This document shows positions 34,452 through 44,420 of a DNA stretch of 64,000 bases, one piece after another. Position numbers and translations under genes: made by a program. Position 1 is the stretch's first letter, and each line of letters starts with the position of its first letter. This DNA is from Roseiarcus sp963829505 (GTDB lineage Bacteria > Pseudomonadota > Alphaproteobacteria > Rhizobiales > Beijerinckiaceae), in contig CAWHIL010000004.1 of assembly GCA_963829505.1 (NCBI GenBank), positions 496,001 to 560,000 of the forward strand. Direction: 5' to 3'. Below the pieces are notes generated by a model. The model was not told where the DNA came from, did no database searches, and saw only the letters and a program-made list of their open reading frames with translations.

Positions 34452-35329
34452 GGCGCTCCTCCCTGAGCGTGCAGGGCGAAGGCGCTCGTCAGCATGCCGA
34501 GCACGTAGAGCGTCGTGCCGGTCGCGTTATAGGCGGCGGCCTGTCCGCGCGGATCCTTGAGCAGGCGCGGCATCAGGGCGAACTGGCCGACCAGCAGGGC
34601 GGCGACTGTCGCGGCGTAGACCGGACGGCCCCAGGCGAAGAGCAGGGCCACGACCACGACCTGCGGCGCCGCCATGACGACGCAGGCGAGCCGCGCCGCG
34701 CGCCCGGCGCCAAGCTGTACAGGCAGCGAGCGGACGCCGAGCCGCGCGTCGCCGGCGATCGACTTGAAGTCGTTGAGGGTCATGATGCCGTGCGCGCCGA
34801 GACTGTAGAGGAGCGCCAGCAGAACGATCCTGAGATCGGGCAGGCCCGCGGCCATGACGGCGGCGCCGGTGAACCACGGCAGGCCTTCATAGGCGACCGC
34901 CACGGCGGAGTTGCCCCACCAGCCGTTCTGCTTGAGGCGGAGCGGCGGCGCGCTATAGGCCCAGGCGAGGGCGAGCCCGACGAGCGCCGCCGCGAACACC
35001 CAAAGCCCGAGCGACCACGCCCAGACGAGCGACAGAAGCGTCCACAGGCATGCGATATAGAAGCCCCAGCGACCGGGAATGCGGCCTGAGGGAATGGGGC
35101 GCGCCGGCTCGTTGATTGCGTCGACGTCGCGGTCGTACCAGTCGTTGACCGCCTGGCTCGTCGCGCAGACGAGGGGACCGGCGAGCGCGACGCCCGCAAG
35201 GACGACCCACCAGCGCGCCGAGGCCGACAGTCCGCTCGACACCACCCCGCAGGCGAACGCCCACATGGGCGCAAACCAGGTGATGGGCTTGAGCAGTTCC
35301 AGGACGGCTGCCGGCTGCGGACGCTGCAT
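34448..35329 (-). CDS. bchG: Bacteriochlorophyll a synthase BchG
   Basis: 293 residues. UbiA-type membrane prenyltransferase that esterifies bacteriochlorophyllide with geranylgeranyl or phytyl diphosphate. The two Asp-rich diphosphate motifs are seen (SQAVNDWYDRDVDAINEPARP and LNDFKSIAGDARLG). First gene of the leftward operon bchG-orf428-bchP-tspO-orf-dxs, with PpsR operators upstream. Confidence 0.96.
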   Translation of the reverse strand: MQRPQPAAVLELLKPITWFAPMWAFACGVVSSGLSASARWWVVLAGVALAGPLVCATSQAVNDWYDRDVDAINEPARPIPSGRIPGRWGFYIACLWTLLSLVWAWSLGLWVFAAALVGLALAWAYSAPPLRLKQNGWWGNSAVAVAYEGLPWFTGAAVMAAGLPDLRIVLLALLYSLGAHGIMTLNDFKSIAGDARLGVRSLPVQLGAGRAARLACVVMAAPQVVVVALLFAWGRPVYAATVAALLVGQFALMPRLLKDPRGQAAAYNATGTTLYVLGMLTSAFALHAQGGAP

Positions 35330-35359
35330 GCCTCAAGGGTAGGCTTGCGCGCGCAGCGT

Positions 35360-35412
35360 TGTCAAGCAAACTTGACACTTCTCGTCGGCGAATCTGTCAT
35401 GGAGACGAGACA
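35360..35412 (-). promoter_or_regulatory. bchG promoter with two tandem PpsR operators
   Basis: 35360-35377 (TGTCAAGTTTGCTTGACA on the minus strand) and 35395-35412 are both exact TGT-N12-ACA sites, 35 bp start to start. The first overlaps a -35-like TTGACA whose partner TACCCT lies 18 bp on. The distal site directly abuts the 3' end of ppsR2. Confidence 0.8.
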
Positions 35413-35414
35413 GA

Positions 35415-36885
35415 TCAACGATCGGATTCGCCGTCGTCTCCGTCGCCGTCGCCGTCCCCGCTATCCACGAGGCCATATTTGCGCAGCTTGACGTAGAAGG
35501 CCTGCCGGCTGAGCCCCAGCATCTCGGCGGCCGAGGCCCGGTTCTCGCGGGTGAGCTCGAGCGCCGCCTCGATGCACAGCCGCTCGATCAGATCCGTCGT
35601 CTCCCGCACCAGGTTCTTCATCGGCACCCGCCCCACGAGCTCGGTGAACTGCTCGACGGTTCGCGGCAGTTCGCGGCCTCCGAGGCGCTCCCGGCCGCCG
35701 CGCCATCCGGCCGCGCGGATGGTCAGGCCGAAAATCGGGGCCGCGCGGCCGACGGTCGAGACCGCCACGAGCTCGACGTCCTCCGTCGTTCCGAGCTCGC
35801 CGCGAACGACCGTCGAGAAATGGCGCACGCTTCCATGCGCCTTGAGGTTTGAGAAAAGAACGTCGGTCTCGACGCTCTGGCGGCCGACCCAGCGTTCGAT
35901 CAATTCGCCTCTCACCTGGTTCGCCGACGTCGCCTGGACGAGGTCGAGAAAGGCCGCGTTCGAAGAGAGCACCCGCCGATCGGCGCCGACGACGACGAAG
36001 GCTTCGGGCAGGACTTCGACGAGGCGCAGGATATTGGCTTCGTCTGGAGACGTTTCGGCGGCGGCCTCGCCCATGCGGGAGAGAAGGACGACGAGATGGG
36101 GCGCGCCGTCCTGTCGGTAGAGCGAGCCGGTCATGAGAACCTCGGCATGGTCCCCGGCGAGCTCGGCGTGAACCCGGTCGACCCGCGGCGCGACCCGGGT
36201 CGCGGCGAGAAACGAGCGGATGGCCTGCCGGCTCGAATTCGGCGAACAGGTCCTCGAATTCCCGCCCGATCAGGCGTCTGGGCTCGGCGCCGAGGAGATG
36301 CGCCGCCGCCGGGTTGACGTCGATGATGCGCGCGGCGCCGGAATCGAGAATGAGGACGGCTTCGGCGGCGAGCTGGAAAAGCAGGCGATAGCGCTTCTCC
36401 GCGTTGCGGATCCGCGTGTACTCGCGCTCCATCTCCTGCTGCGATTCGACAAGGCGCTGCTGGAGAGTCGCCATCGGCCGCAGATCGCGCCCCACGACGA
36501 GAATCCGGCCATCGTCGCCGAAGCGGACCGCGCGGTAGCGGATCGGCACGTCCGCGCCCTGGCTCGGGTGGTTGACCTGCCGCCAGCGTGTCGAGGCGCG
36601 CCGGCCGGAATCGCGCAGGAGTTCGTCGATCTTGACGCGCGTTTCATCCGTGACGGTGTCGATGAGACGGCGCCCGATCCATTCGGGCGCAGCCTGCTTC
36701 GCGAGGTCCGGGTCGGAAAACGCGGCGTCGAGAACAAGGCCCGCTCCGTCGACCACCAGCGCGACATCGGCTGCGGTGGCGAGCAGGGCGCCGACGTCTT
36801 CGGGGTCGAGCCCGCGAAGAAGTTCTCCTGACGCCGAAAAGCGCGCCAGCGACGTCGAACCTGCATCGTCGGCCACGACCAGCAC
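35415..36885 (-). CDS. ppsR2: Photosynthesis regulator PpsR, copy 2, frame broken near 36222-36234
   Basis: PpsR with N-terminal PAS-like region, two further PAS domains and a Fis-type HTH (LTRENRASAAEMLGLSRQAFYVKLRKYGL). The single cysteine lies just before the HTH (ERLCIEAALEL), where redox-active PpsR proteins have theirs. The frame is lost after FEDLFAEFEPAG: the expected AIRSFLAATRVAPRVDRVHAEL reads one base out and runs to 35415. Removing one base gives ~489 residues. The start is uncertain; a GTG at 36885 with GAGG-like sequence fits the family's length. The very acidic tail (DSGDGDGDGDDGESD) is unusual. In relatives PpsR2 is the BphP-controlled repressor. Confidence 0.88.
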
Positions 36886-37371
36886 CTCTATTCGAGGATC
36901 GAGTACACCGATTCGGCCCCTATCAATATACAGTCTATGCGCATCCACGCCTCCCACGCGGATATTAAGCCCGGGCGGGGCAAGCGGACGTCGTCGATTC
37001 TGCGTCCGGGAGCCCGCGCGAGGGGGAAAGCCCGACAGCTCCCGCGGCGGCAGGACCGCCGTCCGGGGCCTCGGCACGCGACGCGGCGGCCAAGCAAGAA
37101 CGGGGCCGCTGACGCGGGGTGCAGGGCGAGGGGGCGGCGCGCCAGTCGAAGCTCGGTGTCGGGCACGAACGCCCCCTGATGACGGGCCGGCGACGCGATT
37201 TCGCCGATCGCGTTTCCAGTCGGGCGCCGTCAAACTGCACCCTAGTGTAAAGACAAAAGTACGTCAAGAAAGATTGACACTTTGTCGCCGCTGGGCCTAG
37301 AGTGCGACGTCGGCGGGTTTGCCGAACCGCCTCCAGGCGGCAGGGCTCGAGGACCGGAGAACGCGGGACCG
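36886..37371. promoter_or_regulatory. ppsR2-bchF divergent region with degenerate PpsR sites and bchF promoter
   Basis: 486 bp without a gene. Near bchF, TGTAAAGACAAAAGTACG (37246-37263) and CGTCAAGAAAGATTGACA (37262-37279) each differ from TGT-N12-ACA by one base and abut. The second overlaps a -35 TTGACA (37274-37279) with a -10-like TAGAGT (37298-37303) 18 bp on. An AT-rich patch at 36918-36935 lies just before ppsR2. Nothing else is recognised. Confidence 0.65.
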
Positions 37372-37893
37372 ATGCAGCGAGGGACCGGGCCAGAAAGGCA
37401 GGCAAAGCCGCTCTATTCGGCGGCAGAACGGGCGCGGCGCGACGCCAGCGCCTGGACCGTCGTGCAGGCCGTCCTCGCGCCCCTGCAGTTCGCCGTTTTC
37501 CTTGTGAGCCTCGCCCTCGTCGTGCGCTTCCTCGCGACCGGGCGGGGGGAAGAGGCCGCGATCGCATCCGTGGTCGTCAAGACCTTCGTGCTCTACGCCA
37601 TCATGGTCACCGGATCGATCTGGGAGAAGGCGGTTTTCGGCCGCTATCTCTTCGCCGCCTCCTTCTTTTGGGAGGACGCGCTCTCGATGCTCGTCCTCGC
37701 CCTGCACACGGCCTATCTCGCCGCGCTCGTTTCGGGACGCCTCGATCCTCGTGCGCTGATGGTCGTGGCGCTTTCGGCCTACGCCGCCTACGCCGTCAAC
37801 GCGGGGCAGTTCCTTCTCAAGCTGAGGGCGGCGCGGCTTGAAGCGCCGGGCGCCGCGTTCGCGACGACCGCCGAACTGGAGCCTGCGCCATGA
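37372..37893 (+). CDS. bchF: 3-vinyl bacteriochlorophyllide hydratase BchF
   Basis: 173 residues. Hydrates the 3-vinyl group on the way to bacteriochlorophyll a. A hydrophilic start (MQRGTGPERQAKPLYSAAER) is followed by four membrane-compatible segments and the family block SIWEKAVFGRYLFAASFFWEDALSMLVLALH. ATG 37372 fits the family; it is first in the bchFNBHLM run and overlaps bchN by ATGA. Confidence 0.95.
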   Translation: MQRGTGPERQAKPLYSAAERARRDASAWTVVQAVLAPLQFAVFLVSLALVVRFLATGRGEEAAIASVVVKTFVLYAIMVTGSIWEKAVFGRYLFAASFFWEDALSMLVLALHTAYLAALVSGRLDPRALMVVALSAYAAYAVNAGQFLLKLRAARLEAPGAAFATTAELEPAP

Positions 37894-39188
37894 ACGCGCG
37901 CGTTCCCCTCGATCTCCGAAGGCCGTCCGACAATGTCCGGCCGGACTTCCCCCCGGTCCTGCGCGAGCGCGGCCAGCGCGAGGTCTTTTGCGGCCTGACC
38001 AGCATCGTCTGGCTGCATCGCAAGATCCGCGACGCGTTCTTTCTCGTGGTCGGCTCGCGCACCTGCGCCCACCTCATCCAGTCCGCGGCGGGAGTGATGA
38101 TCTTCGCCGAGCCGCGGTTCGCCACCGCGATCCTGACCGAGCGCGACCTCGCGGGTCTGGCGGATGTGAACGAGGAGCTCGATCGCGTGGTGGCGCGGCT
38201 CATCGAGCGCCGGCCGGACATCAAGCTTCTCTTCCTCGTGGGCTCATGCCCGTCGGAAGTCATCAAGATCGACCTCGCCCGCGCGGCGCGGCGCCAGTCG
38301 GCTCTGCACGGCCCCCGTGTGCGCGTCCTCGCCTATTCGGGCAGCGGCGTCGAGACGACGTTCACCCAGGGCGAAGACTCGTGCCTTGCGGCCCTCGTTC
38401 CGACGCTCCCCGAAGAGGACGCGTCCGCAGGCCCGAGCCTGCTCGTCGTCGGCTCGCTCGCCGACGTCGTCGAGGACCAGTTCGCGCGGATCTTCGAAGC
38501 CTTGGGGATCGGGCGCGTCGCCTTCCTTCCGATGCGCGGCGCGAGCGACCCGCCGGCGGTCGGTCCAAACACCCGCTTCCTCCTCGCGCAGCCGTTTCTC
38601 AGCGACACGGTGCGGGCGCTCGAGGCGCGCGGCGCAAAGCGCATAGCGGCGGCCTTCCCGCTCGGCGCCGAGGGCACGAGCGCCTGGCTCGGCGCCGCGG
38701 CCGAGGCGTTCGGCGTCCCGGAGCGCCGCCTCGACGCGGTGACGTCGGAGCCCCGCGCCCGCGCCACGGCGTCGCTCGCGCGGCGGCGCGCGGCGCTTGA
38801 CGGAAAGCGCGTCTTCTTCTTTCCCGACTCGCAGCTCGAAATTCCCCTCGCGCGGTTCCTCGCGCAGGAAATGGGCATGGTTCCGGTCGAAGTGGGGACG
38901 CCCTATCTCAACCGCCAGATCCTCGCCGACGATCTCGCCTGTCTGCCGGCCGGCGTTCGTCTGAGCGAAGGCCAGGACGTCGAGCGCCAGCTCGAACGCT
39001 GCCGCGCCGAACGCCCCGACCTCACGATCTGCGGCCTCGGCCTCGCCAATCCGCTCGAGGCCGAGGGGCTGACGACCAAGTGGTCTATCGAACTGCTCTT
39101 CACGCCCATCCAGGGCTACGAGCAGGCCGGCGACCTCGCCGAACTCTTCGCGCGCCCGCTCCGGCGGCGCGCCGCGCTGGAGGTCTGA
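37890..39188 (+). CDS. bchN: Light-independent protochlorophyllide reductase subunit N
   Basis: 432 residues. With BchB and BchL reduces protochlorophyllide in the dark. The three cluster-ligand cysteines C34, C59 and C120 (FCGLTS, GSRTCAHL, VGSCPSEV) are present at the expected places. It is followed 3 bp later by bchB. Confidence 0.97.
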   Translation: MNARVPLDLRRPSDNVRPDFPPVLRERGQREVFCGLTSIVWLHRKIRDAFFLVVGSRTCAHLIQSAAGVMIFAEPRFATAILTERDLAGLADVNEELDRVVARLIERRPDIKLLFLVGSCPSEVIKIDLARAARRQSALHGPRVRVLAYSGSGVETTFTQGEDSCLAALVPTLPEEDASAGPSLLVVGSLADVVEDQFARIFEALGIGRVAFLPMRGASDPPAVGPNTRFLLAQPFLSDTVRALEARGAKRIAAAFPLGAEGTSAWLGAAAEAFGVPERRLDAVTSEPRARATASLARRRAALDGKRVFFFPDSQLEIPLARFLAQEMGMVPVEVGTPYLNRQILADDLACLPAGVRLSEGQDVERQLERCRAERPDLTICGLGLANPLEAEGLTTKWSIELLFTPIQGYEQAGDLAELFARPLRRRAALEV

Positions 39189-39191
39189 CCG

Positions 39192-40729
39192 ATGGACCTC
39201 ACGCTCTGGACCTACGAAGGCCCGCCGCATGTCGGCGCGATCCGCGTCGTCACGGGGATGCAGGGCGTCCACTTCGTGCTGCATGCGCCCCAGGGCGACA
39301 CCTACGCCGACCTTCTCTTCACCATGATCGAGCGGCGGGAAAAGCGGCCGCCGGTCACCTACACGACCTTCGAGGCGCGCGATCTCGGCGCCGACACCGC
39401 GGAGATCTTCAAGACCGCGGTCCGCGACGCCTTCGAGCGCTTCAGGCCGCAGGCGATCGTCGTCGGCGCGTCCTGCACGGCCGAGCTTTTGCAGGACGAT
39501 CCGGCGGGCCTCGCGCGTGCGCTCGATCTGCCCGTCCCGGTCATCCCGCTCGAACTCTCGGCCTATCGCAAGAAGGAGAACTGGGGCGCGGCCGAGACGT
39601 TCTACCGGATCGTCCGCGGCCTTGCCGGCCCGAAGCGCGAGCGGACGAAGTCTGCGCGGCCGCGCTGCAACCTCATCGGGCCGACCGCGCTCGGTTTCCG
39701 CTGCCGCGACGACGTTGCCGAAGTGACGCGGCTTCTCGCGGCGCTCGGCGTCGACGTCGCCGTGACCGCTCCGCTCGGCGCTTCCGCCTCCGACATGGCG
39801 CGCCTTCAGGACGCCGACTTCAACGTCGTCCTTTATCCGGAGGTCGCGCTTCCCGCCGCGCAATGGCTCGAGCGCACCTACGGACAGCCTTACACCCGCG
39901 TCGTCCCGATCGGAGTTGGGGCGACCCGCGCCTTTGTCGCCGAAGTCGCAAGGCTCGCGGGCGTCGCGCCCGACCTCCCGGCCCTTGAGGGAGGCTCACG
40001 CCTCCCGTGGTGGTCGCGCTCGGTCAATTCGACCTATCTCACCGGCAAGCGCGTGTTCGTGTTCGGCGACGCGACCCACGCGGTCGCCGCCGCCCGCGCG
40101 GCGCGCGCCGAGCTCGGATTCGAGGTCGTCGGCCTCGGGACCTACTCCCGCGAGCTCGCCCGCGAGGTCCGCGAAGCAGCCGCCGCCCTCGACGCCGACT
40201 GCCTGATCGCCGACGACTATCTCGAAGTCGAGGCGAAGATCGCGGCGCTCCAGCCGGAGCTTGTGCTTGGCACCCAGATGGAGCGGCACGTCGCCAAGCG
40301 CATGGGGATACCCTGCGCGGTGATCTCGGCCCCCGTTCACGTCCAGGACTTTCCGGCGCGCTACTCGCCGCAGATGGGCTTCGAAGGCGCGAACGTCCTC
40401 TTCGATTCCTGGGTCCATCCCCTGATGATGGGCCTCGAGGAGCATCTCCTCACGATGTTCCGTGACGATCCCGAATTCCACGACGGCGCGCCGCCGTCCC
40501 ATCTCGGCGGAAAGGCCGAGCTCAGACCTGAACCGGCTGCCCCCGTCGTCGAGGAAAGTCTGAACGGGCCATCGGTCTGGTCCATCGATGCGGAGCGCGA
40601 GCTCAAGAAATTCCGTTCTTCGTGCGCGGACGCGCGCGCAGCAACACCGAAACCTTCGCGCGCGAGCACGGAGTGGCGACCATCACAATAAGCACGCTCT
40701 ATGAAGCCAAAGCCCACTTCAGCCGCTGA
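39192..40729 (+). CDS. bchB: Light-independent protochlorophyllide reductase subunit B, frame broken near 40608
   Basis: Catalytic partner of BchN. The cluster-ligand aspartate D36 (APQGDTYAD), HDP-like VGASCTAELLQDDP and the substrate-site region LVLGTQMERH are seen. As sequenced, the frame ends at 40691 after a non-family tail. One base is missing in the AAA run at 40608-40610: the frame shifted by one gives the family C-terminus IPFFVRGRARSNTETFAREHG ... LYEAKAHF and stops at 40729, inside bchH. Corrected length is 512 residues. A homopolymer miscall is the simplest explanation. Confidence 0.93.
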
Positions 40730-43700
40730 GCGCGCGGGTCCGCGCTTCGTCATTGTCACCCTCGACAATCATCTCGCGGGGGCGGTGGATCGCGCGCGCC
40801 GCAAGCTTCAGCGCGAAATCCCGGGTCTCGATCTCTCATTCCATGCCGCGGCGGACTGGAACGATCCGGAAGCGCTGAAGCGATGCCTCGACGCGATCGC
40901 GGGCGCCGACATCATCGTGGCGACCATGCTCTTCATGGAGGAGCACGCCGAAGCGGTTCTCCCCGCAATTCGTGCGAGGCGCGAGTCTTGCGCGGCGGTG
41001 CTCGGCTGCATGTCGGCGCCTGAGATCGTCAAGCTGACGCGGGTCGGCCGGTTCAACATGGACGGGTCGAGGCGTGGCGCCCTCGACTTTCTCAAGCGCC
41101 TGCGCGGCGGCGGCAAGGCGGCCGACACCGGGGGCGAGAAGCAACTCGCCATGCTTCGGCGCATCCCCAAGATCCTGCGCTTCATTCCGGGTCCGGCGCA
41201 GGACGTGCGCGCCTACTTCCTCACCCTTCAGTATTGGCTGGCGGGTTCGGACGAGAACGTCGCCAACCTCGTCCGCTTTCTGATCAACCGCTACGCGAGC
41301 GGCGCCCACGCCCATCTCAAGGGGGCGCTCAAGGCGCCGCCGCCGGTCGAGTACCCGGAAGTCGGCGTCTATCACCCGCGCGCTGAAAGTCGGTTCGGCG
41401 CGACCGTCGAGGCCCTGCCTCCGCCGCTCGCGAAGAAGCCGGCGGGCACGGTCGGACTCCTTCTGATGCGGTCCTATCTGCTGGCCGACAACACCGCCCA
41501 CTACGACGCCGTGATCGAGGCGCTGGAGAAGCGGGGCCTCAGGGTCATCCCCGCCTTCGCCAGCGGCCTCGACGCGCGCCCCGCGGTCGAAGCCTTCTTC
41601 AAGCGCGACGGCAGGCCGGCGATCGACGCCTTCGTGTCGCTGACGGGTTTCTCGCTTGTCGGCGGCCCGGCCTACAACGACGCCGCCGCCGCCGCCGAGC
41701 TTCTGGGCGGTCTCGACGTGCCCTATATCGCCGCGCACGCGCTCGAGTTCCAGACCGTCGAACAATGGGAAGCGTCCGAGCGGGGGCTCATGCCTGTCGA
41801 AGCGACCATGATGGTCGCGATCCCTGAACTCGACGGGGCGACCGCGCCGACCGTGTTCGGCGGGCGCCTCGAGAACGCCCCGCCGGGGGCGGAGCGCGAC
41901 CTTCGCGCAAACCCGGAGCGGGTGGCGCGGCTCGCCGAGCGCGTCGAGCGAATGATCCGTCTCAGGCGCACCGAGCGCGCTTCCCGCAAGATTGCGATCG
42001 TCCTCTTCAACTTCCCGCCGAACGGCGGCGCGACAGGCACTGCGGCGTTCCTCAGCGTCTACGAGTCGCTCTTCAACACCCTGACCGCGATGAAAAAGGC
42101 GGGCTACTCGGTCGATGTCCCGGCCTCGGTCGATGAGCTTCGCGCTTCGATCCTCAACGGCAACAGCGAGCGGCTCGGCGCCGCAGCCAACGTCGTTGCG
42201 CGCCTGCCCCTCGCCGATCACGTCCGCCGCGAACCGCATCTCTCCGAGATCGAGGCGCAATGGGGGCCAGCGCCCGGTCGCCATCAGACCGATGGCCAGT
42301 CGATCTTCGTGCTCGGCGCGCGGTTCGGCAACGTGCTCGTCGGCGTGCAGCCCGCAATGGGCTACGAGGGCGATCCGATGCGGCTCCTGTTCGAGCGCGG
42401 CTTCGCGCCGACCCACGCCTTCTCCGCCTTCTACCGCTACCTGCGCGAGGACTTCGCGGCCGACGCGGTCATGCACTTCGGCATGCACGGGTCGCTCGAA
42501 TTCATGCCCGGCAAGCAGGTCGGAATGTCGGCCGCGTGCTGGCCCGAGCGGCTGATCGGGGCGACGCCGAACATTTACCTTTATGCGGCGAACAATCCGT
42601 CCGAAGGCGCGCTCGCCAAGCGCCGCTCGGCGGCGACGCTGGTGAGTTACCTCACGCCGTCGCTCGCCCACGCCGGCCTCTACCGCGGCCTCGCCGACCT
42701 CAAGGCCTCGGTCGAGCGCTACCGCGCGACCGACGTCGAGGCCGACGAGGAGCGCGCTCGCCTCGCCGAGCTTATCCAATCGCAGGCGGCGGCGATCGAT
42801 CTCGCGGCCGCCGAACCCGCGTGGGAGGCGAGCGCGCCCGCCGAAATCGCGAAAATGAGCTACGCCATTCTCGACGTCGAGTATGCGCTGATCCCGTACG
42901 GGCTCCATGTCATGGGCGCGCCGCCCGCGGCGGAAGAGCGCGCCGATACTCTGGCCGCGCTCGCCGAGGGCGCCTTCAACCTCACCGGGAACGTGGCGGG
43001 ACTGATGGCGCTCGCCTCGGGGGCAACGGCCGAAACGGCGATCGCGGCCTTTGGCGCGACGCCGAGCGAAGAGATCCGCAAGGCCTTCGCCGAGCTCACG
43101 AAGCTCGACCGGCTTCTCGCCGAGGACCACGAGACGCCGGCCATCTTACGCGCCCTCGACGGCCGCTTCATCCTGCCGGTCGCGGGAGGCGATCTCTTCC
43201 GCAATCCCTCGATCCTGCCGACCGGGCGGAACCTGCACGGCTTCGACCCCTATCGCATCCCGAGCGCGTTCGCGGTCGCCGACGGCGCCCGGCAGGCCGA
43301 ACGGGTGCTGATGCGCCACGTCGCGGACGGCAACCCCTTCCCCGAATGCGTCGCCATCGTTCTCTGGGGCACCGACAATCTCAAGAGCGAGGGCGGCCCG
43401 ATCGGCCAGGCGCTCGCGCTCGTCGGTGCACGCCCACGGTTCGACTCCTACAGCCGGCTCTGCGGCGCAAGCCTCATATCCCTCGAGGAGCTTGGCCGCC
43501 CGCGGGTCGACGTGGTCGTCACCGTCTCCGGAATTTTCCGCGATCTTCTTCCGATGCAGGTGCGGCTCCTTGCGGAAGCATCCTTCCTCGCGGCAAGCGC
43601 CGACGAGCCGGAGGAGATGAACTTCGTTCGCAAGCACGCGCTCAGGCGCAGCGCCGAGAACGGCTGCGATCTCGAGACGGCGGCGCTGCGCGTGTTCAGC

Positions 43701-44420
43701 AACGCCGAGGGCGCCTATGGCGCGAATGTCGGCATGCTGATCGACGCGGGGGCCTGGTCCGACGAGGACGAGATCTCGCAAACCTTCGCGCGCAGAAAAT
43801 GCTTCGCCTATGGGCGCAAGGGACAGTCGACGGCTGAGCCAGAACTCCTCGAGAGCGTCCTCTCCTCCGTCGATTTCGCCTACCAGAACCTCGACAGCGT
43901 CGAGCTCGGCGTCACCTCGATCGACCATTATTTCGACAGTCTCGGCGGCATGGGCCGGGCGGCGGCCCGCGCGCGCGGCGGGCGCGTCGCGCCGATCTAC
44001 ATTTCCGATCAGACCCGCGGCGAGGGCAAGGTGCGTTCGCTCCGCGAGCAGGTCGCCCTCGAGACGCGCACGCGCGTCCTCAATCCCAAGTGGTACGAGG
44101 GCATGCTGAAGCACGGCTACGAGGGCGTCCGCCAGATCGAGGCGCATGTGACCAACACGGTCGGCTGGTCGGCGACCACCGGACAGGTCGACCCCTGGGT
44201 CTACAACCGGATCACCGAGACTTTCGTCCTCGATCCGGAGATGCGCCGGCGCCTCGCCGAACTCAACCCGGCGGCCTCCTCGAAGCTCGCAAACCGCATC
44301 ATCGAGGCGCACGAGCGCGGCTACTGGACGCCCGACCCCGAGACGCTCGCGGAGCTGATCGAGGCGGGCGAGGAATTCGAAGATCGACTTGAGGGCGTGA
44401 GCCCGGGGATGGCGGCATGA
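40701..44420 (+). CDS. bchH: Magnesium chelatase subunit H
   Basis: 1239 residues, full length. Porphyrin-binding catalytic subunit that inserts Mg into protoporphyrin IX with BchI and BchD. CobN/BchH family blocks are clear (VIVTLDNHLAGAVDRARRKL, VMHFGMHGSLEFMPGKQVGMSAACWPERLIG, TEPELLESVLSSVDFAYQNLDSVELGVTSIDHYFDSLGG). It overlaps the corrected bchB end by 29 bp and bchL by 4 bp. Confidence 0.98.
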   Translation: MKPKPTSAAERAGPRFVIVTLDNHLAGAVDRARRKLQREIPGLDLSFHAAADWNDPEALKRCLDAIAGADIIVATMLFMEEHAEAVLPAIRARRESCAAVLGCMSAPEIVKLTRVGRFNMDGSRRGALDFLKRLRGGGKAADTGGEKQLAMLRRIPKILRFIPGPAQDVRAYFLTLQYWLAGSDENVANLVRFLINRYASGAHAHLKGALKAPPPVEYPEVGVYHPRAESRFGATVEALPPPLAKKPAGTVGLLLMRSYLLADNTAHYDAVIEALEKRGLRVIPAFASGLDARPAVEAFFKRDGRPAIDAFVSLTGFSLVGGPAYNDAAAAAELLGGLDVPYIAAHALEFQTVEQWEASERGLMPVEATMMVAIPELDGATAPTVFGGRLENAPPGAERDLRANPERVARLAERVERMIRLRRTERASRKIAIVLFNFPPNGGATGTAAFLSVYESLFNTLTAMKKAGYSVDVPASVDELRASILNGNSERLGAAANVVARLPLADHVRREPHLSEIEAQWGPAPGRHQTDGQSIFVLGARFGNVLVGVQPAMGYEGDPMRLLFERGFAPTHAFSAFYRYLREDFAADAVMHFGMHGSLEFMPGKQVGMSAACWPERLIGATPNIYLYAANNPSEGALAKRRSAATLVSYLTPSLAHAGLYRGLADLKASVERYRATDVEADEERARLAELIQSQAAAIDLAAAEPAWEASAPAEIAKMSYAILDVEYALIPYGLHVMGAPPAAEERADTLAALAEGAFNLTGNVAGLMALASGATAETAIAAFGATPSEEIRKAFAELTKLDRLLAEDHETPAILRALDGRFILPVAGGDLFRNPSILPTGRNLHGFDPYRIPSAFAVADGARQAERVLMRHVADGNPFPECVAIVLWGTDNLKSEGGPIGQALALVGARPRFDSYSRLCGASLISLEELGRPRVDVVVTVSGIFRDLLPMQVRLLAEASFLAASADEPEEMNFVRKHALRRSAENGCDLETAALRVFSNAEGAYGANVGMLIDAGAWSDEDEISQTFARRKCFAYGRKGQSTAEPELLESVLSSVDFAYQNLDSVELGVTSIDHYFDSLGGMGRAAARARGGRVAPIYISDQTRGEGKVRSLREQVALETRTRVLNPKWYEGMLKHGYEGVRQIEAHVTNTVGWSATTGQVDPWVYNRITETFVLDPEMRRRLAELNPAASSKLANRIIEAHERGYWTPDPETLAELIEAGEEFEDRLEGVSPGMAA

